A stretch of 64,000 nucleotides of DNA from positions 23,130,193-23,194,192 of the forward strand of contig NC_051088.1 in NCBI RefSeq assembly GCF_901709675.1, in the 5' to 3' direction. Positions 60,701 through 64,000 of this stretch are shown here, in pieces (position 1 is the stretch's first letter; each line of letters starts with the position of its first letter). The notes under the pieces are model-generated. The model ran no database searches. It saw nothing but the letters and a program-made list of their open reading frames with translations, and was not told the DNA's origin. Source of the stretch: Syngnathus acus. Its lineage: Eukaryota > Chordata > Actinopteri > Syngnathiformes > Syngnathidae. The translations under genes and the position numbers were made by a program.

Positions 60701-63700
60701 GGAGCGTCGCCGAAGTCGAGCCGTCCTTTACCAGCTTTCTGGACATCTTCAGAAACAAGACAAGACCAAGAGCAAGCTGAATATCAACAATGTGAGAATC
60801 GTTGCTGCTCAGATTTAGTCACTAAAACCTACAAAGCATGAAACCGCTACAAAACTTAATCCAAGTAACGACTAACTTGGCTGAAATATAGCAAGCACGC
60901 TAACTTGACTTCATACGGCGTTCCTTCTGTCACTTGTTTCATAACAAGAGCGTTCTGGGAGCCAATGCCAACCCGGTGCCAGAGTACAAAGTGGCAGAGA
61001 TCCAGAAGTCCCGCTTCATCCTCCTCCATTATGGCACATTCAAGGCCGGCTGGGATTGGCTGATATTACTGGCGACCTTCTACGTGGCCGTCACGGTTCC
61101 TTACAATGTCTGCTTCACAGCAGTGGAGGTACGAGAGGACGGGGCTTCGACAGCACGAAACCCGCCCAGTGTCAGTGACATCTTGGTGGAAATTCTTTTC
61201 ATGATTGGTGAGGGTCTGGAGTCATGATTTCATTTTGGCCTTAACATATACAAATAAATCACATGGTGTCTTTCAGATATCGTACTGAATTTCCGCACCA
61301 CCTTTGTGAGCACGTCGGGTCAGGTCGTGTATGACGCCCGCTCCATTTGCATCCATTACGTCACATCCTGGCTTTTTGTGGATCTGATCGCCGCTTTGCC
61401 ATTCGACCTGCTCTATGCTTTCAATATCAGCGTGGTGAGTCTAACAATATTTCCCAACTATTACCAAACTGAAATGTAACAAATAGATTACATTAAGTCA
61501 TTAAATCATGATAAACCTTACTTAATTAAGTCATAAATTGACTTAAGGAGTGTTGAATTGGGTTTGTTTAGTAGAACACAAAATTACAGTCTTATGCTTG
61601 AACGCGCCACCGATATTCTCCTAGACGATAGGAGGCAGTAAAGAGCATCCACTGTATATGAGCAACACTTCAGTACAATCGAAGTATAAAACCATTTTTA
61701 ACTATCGTTAACAGTTTTGGAATTAAGTGTTCTACATACATTTGACAAAACTAAATAAAAAAAAAAAACCAAAAATAAAATCTTGTACTTGCTCATCCGG
61801 CATGATTTCCGCACTGAAGCTTCCGCGTTGTTTAGAAATCTCAGCAGTTATGCCGCGCGGAAATTTGGGGGCGTGGTTGAATAAATGACGTCATTTTATA
61901 GCCCAAGACTCATTCTATTGCGTGAAAGGGTGGACACTGGATTTTTTTTTTCTTTATTGTTCTGACTGTCACTACAGGTTGCTGGCAAATGTAAAGTGCA
62001 ATATAATTTATTATTATTATTATTATTATAGATAGGTGACCAGCGACACATTATTTGTAGTAAAAAAATCATTATCATAAAGTGAAGTTGGGTATTGTTT
62101 TTTTTTATTCCTTCCATCTGTGCATCACCCAGAACTTCGGGGTACATCTGTTGAAGACGGTACGTCTCCTGCGCCTTTTGAGACTCCTGCAAAAACTGGA
62201 CCGCTACTCCCAGTACAGCGCCGTGGTCCTCACCCTGCTCATGTCCACTTTTGCCCTACTGGCCCACTGGATGGCTTGTGTCTGGTACTTCATTGGCCGC
62301 AGCGAGATTGAAAGTAACAGCCCTGCCTCTTGGGATATAGGTTTGTGACTTCATTCCAAACAAGCAAAATTTCTCTCTTAACTTATATGCAGCGTTAAGC
62401 TTGCCAATTTTCCCATTAGCATTTAGTTTCATGATCCAATTTCTTAGCATTGATTTATTTATTTTTTTTTCTTTTTACAAGCTAAGTCAGGAGATAAGTA
62501 AAGTGATTTAATTTCATTTCATCATCTGGGGGATTTTAGGCTTTATGACAGAATAAAATAGCAAATGCAAAAAAAAAAATGCTAATCATACTAAGCAGTC
62601 AAAATCCTCCACAGACAGGCCAAATAAATAATTTTATCCACAGAGTATGCATTTGTGAGAAAACCTAATTATGGCGATCTGTCTCACCTCCAACTGTGTT
62701 AACGGCAAAAAAACAACAACAACAACAATGCTGTGAGTGCCTTGCGGTGTTAACTGTTATTCTTGGTCACATGAGTCAGTGATTAATTGTTTTGTGCAAT
62801 GCTAATGTACCACATGCTAGCTACAGCGCTGTGTAACATTACATTAAGTCAAAGTGCTACACTGGCCTGTGGTTTGGAAGCCTTGGCTTTTACCCTCCTG
62901 GGCTTAGGATTTCTTAGCGAACTATCACATAACTGGCATCTGTTACACTCAACACCTAAACCTCTTTCAATTTGGGTCACAGTATCATTCTAACAGTTAT
63001 CCTTCGTGAACAAGCCCTAGGCTCGACCAAGAAACCACAAATTGTAGCTGATTGAGACTTGCGCGAAGGGACTCCCAACCCACAAGCTAGTGTCGCATTT
63101 AAGGCGTTAGGGAGGGCTAGCTGGCATCCATTACTGTGCACTTAAGAGACCCAAAATACACAGAATTGACTTGTGATGAAGCCAGGAAGAGTGAGATGAA
63201 GAAAATAAAAAGTACTCCTAGCTAACATGTTAAACCAGGGGTGTCAAACGGATTTTTTTCACGGGCCGCATTGTAGTCATAGTTACTTTCGTAGGGCAAT
63301 TATGACTGTCAACCCAAATAAATGTATGAGCACCTCATATTATATACAGTATAAGCTAGAAAACAAATCAGACTAGTGAAAACTGGTCAAATATAAAAAA
63401 AAAAAAGATATTAAAAGTGAAGACAATTTGCAATTCTAGTAATGACACACGAATTTGATGCACAATTTGTCTTCGCGGGCCACATAAAATGATGTGGCGG
63501 GCCGTATCTGGCCCCCGGGCCTTGAGTTTGACACCTGTGTATTAAACGGTTCATTGTCAAAAGATTGAAAGGCAGGTGACCATAAAAAAATAAAAAAAGA
63601 GCCAGAGAAGTAAGCCCCCAGCAAACAATGACAAATTGAGCACAGCCAAATTAGTGGCCCGGTTTAAAACATTTGTTTAGCAGGGAAATTGCGATTGAAC

Positions 63701-64000
63701 TTTTACCCTTCACCCCCAACAGGCTGGCTTCATGAGCTTGCCAAACGTTTGGGCACACCATACTTCTCATCTCCGCTGACCTCCCTACTGGGAGTTTCCG
63801 ATTCGCCTCAAACCACCGTGACACCAGAACTGATTAACTCCAGCCACTGGAACAGCTCTGGCCTGGAGCCATTGACCGGGTCGGGTTTGTTCGGTGCAAC
63901 CCAGTGGAACAGCAGCAGGTCCCGTTTGAGGGCGCCAGGCATGGCGTTAAGCGGTGGGCCATCCGTGCGGAGCTCCTACGTGACGTCGCTGTACTTTGCT
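57763..64000 (+). CDS. kcnh3: ELK-type voltage-gated potassium channel (KCNH3-like), 3' part outside window
   Basis: A pore-forming subunit of the EAG superfamily. Exons: 57763-57838, 59799-60032, 60434-60565, 60646-60791, 60949-61207, 61277-61434, 62133-62340, 63723-64000 (cut by the window). Phases are continuous over 497 codons. Residues 1-26 are the PAS cap ([20 protein letters not shown]); the PAS domain follows ([26 protein letters not shown]). S1 is near residues 229-252 and S2 near 270-290. S4 near 339-357 has an Arg at every third position ([10 protein letters not shown]). S5 is near 364-389. The S5-pore linker is long, with three NSS sequons, before [16 protein letters not shown] at the pore helix. 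[20 protein letters not shown], the long linker and VTSLYFA fit KCNH3 better than KCNH4 or KCNH8. The K+ filter, cyclic-nucleotide-binding homology domain and C-terminus are beyond the edge. An in-frame ATG at 57517 exists, but the family start is 57763. Confidence 0.88.
57839..59798. other. kcnh3 intron 1
   Basis: A 2-kb AT-rich intron with a TAAA/TAGA-type tetranucleotide tract at about 58940-59000. No other gene was seen. Confidence 0.6.
60066..60418. mobile_element. AAAAAGTCTACACACCCC palindromic repeat, copy 3, in kcnh3 intron 2
   Basis: Ends are AAAAAGTCAACACACCCTTG and CAGGGGTGTGTAGACTTTTT. It fills most of kcnh3 intron 2 (60033-60433). Confidence 0.6.
63236..63539 (+). mobile_element. 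hAT-like element in kcnh3 intron 7
   Basis: From CAGGGGTGTCAAACGG to TTTGACACCTGTG, with TGTTAAAC on the left and TATTAAAC on the right (one mismatch). It lies 183 nt before kcnh3 exon 8. Confidence 0.75.

Overview
The window looks like chromosomal DNA of a ray-finned fish, most likely a teleost. Genes are split by many GT-AG introns, some only 63-90 nt long. Microsatellites are abundant. Several families of short non-autonomous DNA transposons typical of fish genomes are scattered through the introns. No bacterial, phage, CRISPR or tRNA/rRNA signal was seen. All gene calls rest on reading the translated exons against remembered vertebrate proteins and on checking that splice phases join.

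Layout, left to right. (1) About 1-22.4 kb, minus strand: ptgfrn, an EWI-family immunoglobulin-superfamily membrane protein. The signal peptide and Ig domains 1-5 are present; Ig domain 6, the membrane segment and the tail lie beyond the left edge. (2) 24.4-27.0 kb, minus strand: a complete, divergent cd2-like gene (two Ig domains, one membrane span, basic/proline-rich tail). CD2 next to PTGFRN matches the human chromosome 1 arrangement. (3) 30.6-34.1 kb, plus strand: pln (phospholamban), a 53-residue regulator of the SERCA calcium pump with its whole reading frame in one exon. (4) 39.7-55.2 kb, minus strand: fam184a, a long coiled-coil protein, with 22 exons recognised and only the C-terminal exon(s) not found. 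PLN and FAM184A are also near each other in human (6q22). (5) 57.8 kb to the right edge, plus strand: kcnh3, an ELK-type voltage-gated potassium channel, from its PAS cap to the start of the pore helix, cut by the window end. fam184a and kcnh3 are divergent, with about 2.5 kb between their start codons.

The genes do not form one pathway. Two are immune or cell-surface Ig proteins, one is a muscle calcium regulator, one is a coiled-coil protein of uncertain role and one is a neuronal channel. The window joins two blocks of conserved synteny to kcnh3.

Non-coding content includes four nearly identical 333-334-bp pogo/Tigger-like elements, seven hAT-like elements (three with perfect 8-bp target duplications, a fourth with one mismatch), two TA-flanked palindromic MITE families, smaller palindromic repeats, a 78-bp minisatellite just before the pln coding exon, and long (GA)n, (TG)n and (TC)n tracts, some lying against splice sites. 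The points most worth checking are a stop-free 63-nt intron in ptgfrn, the altered phosphorylation and cysteine positions of pln, an overlapping upstream ORF at the kcnh3 start, a CA repeat beginning a few bases inside a fam184a 5' splice site, and a repeat-poor fam184a intron that looks like regulatory DNA. No convincing new biological system was found.
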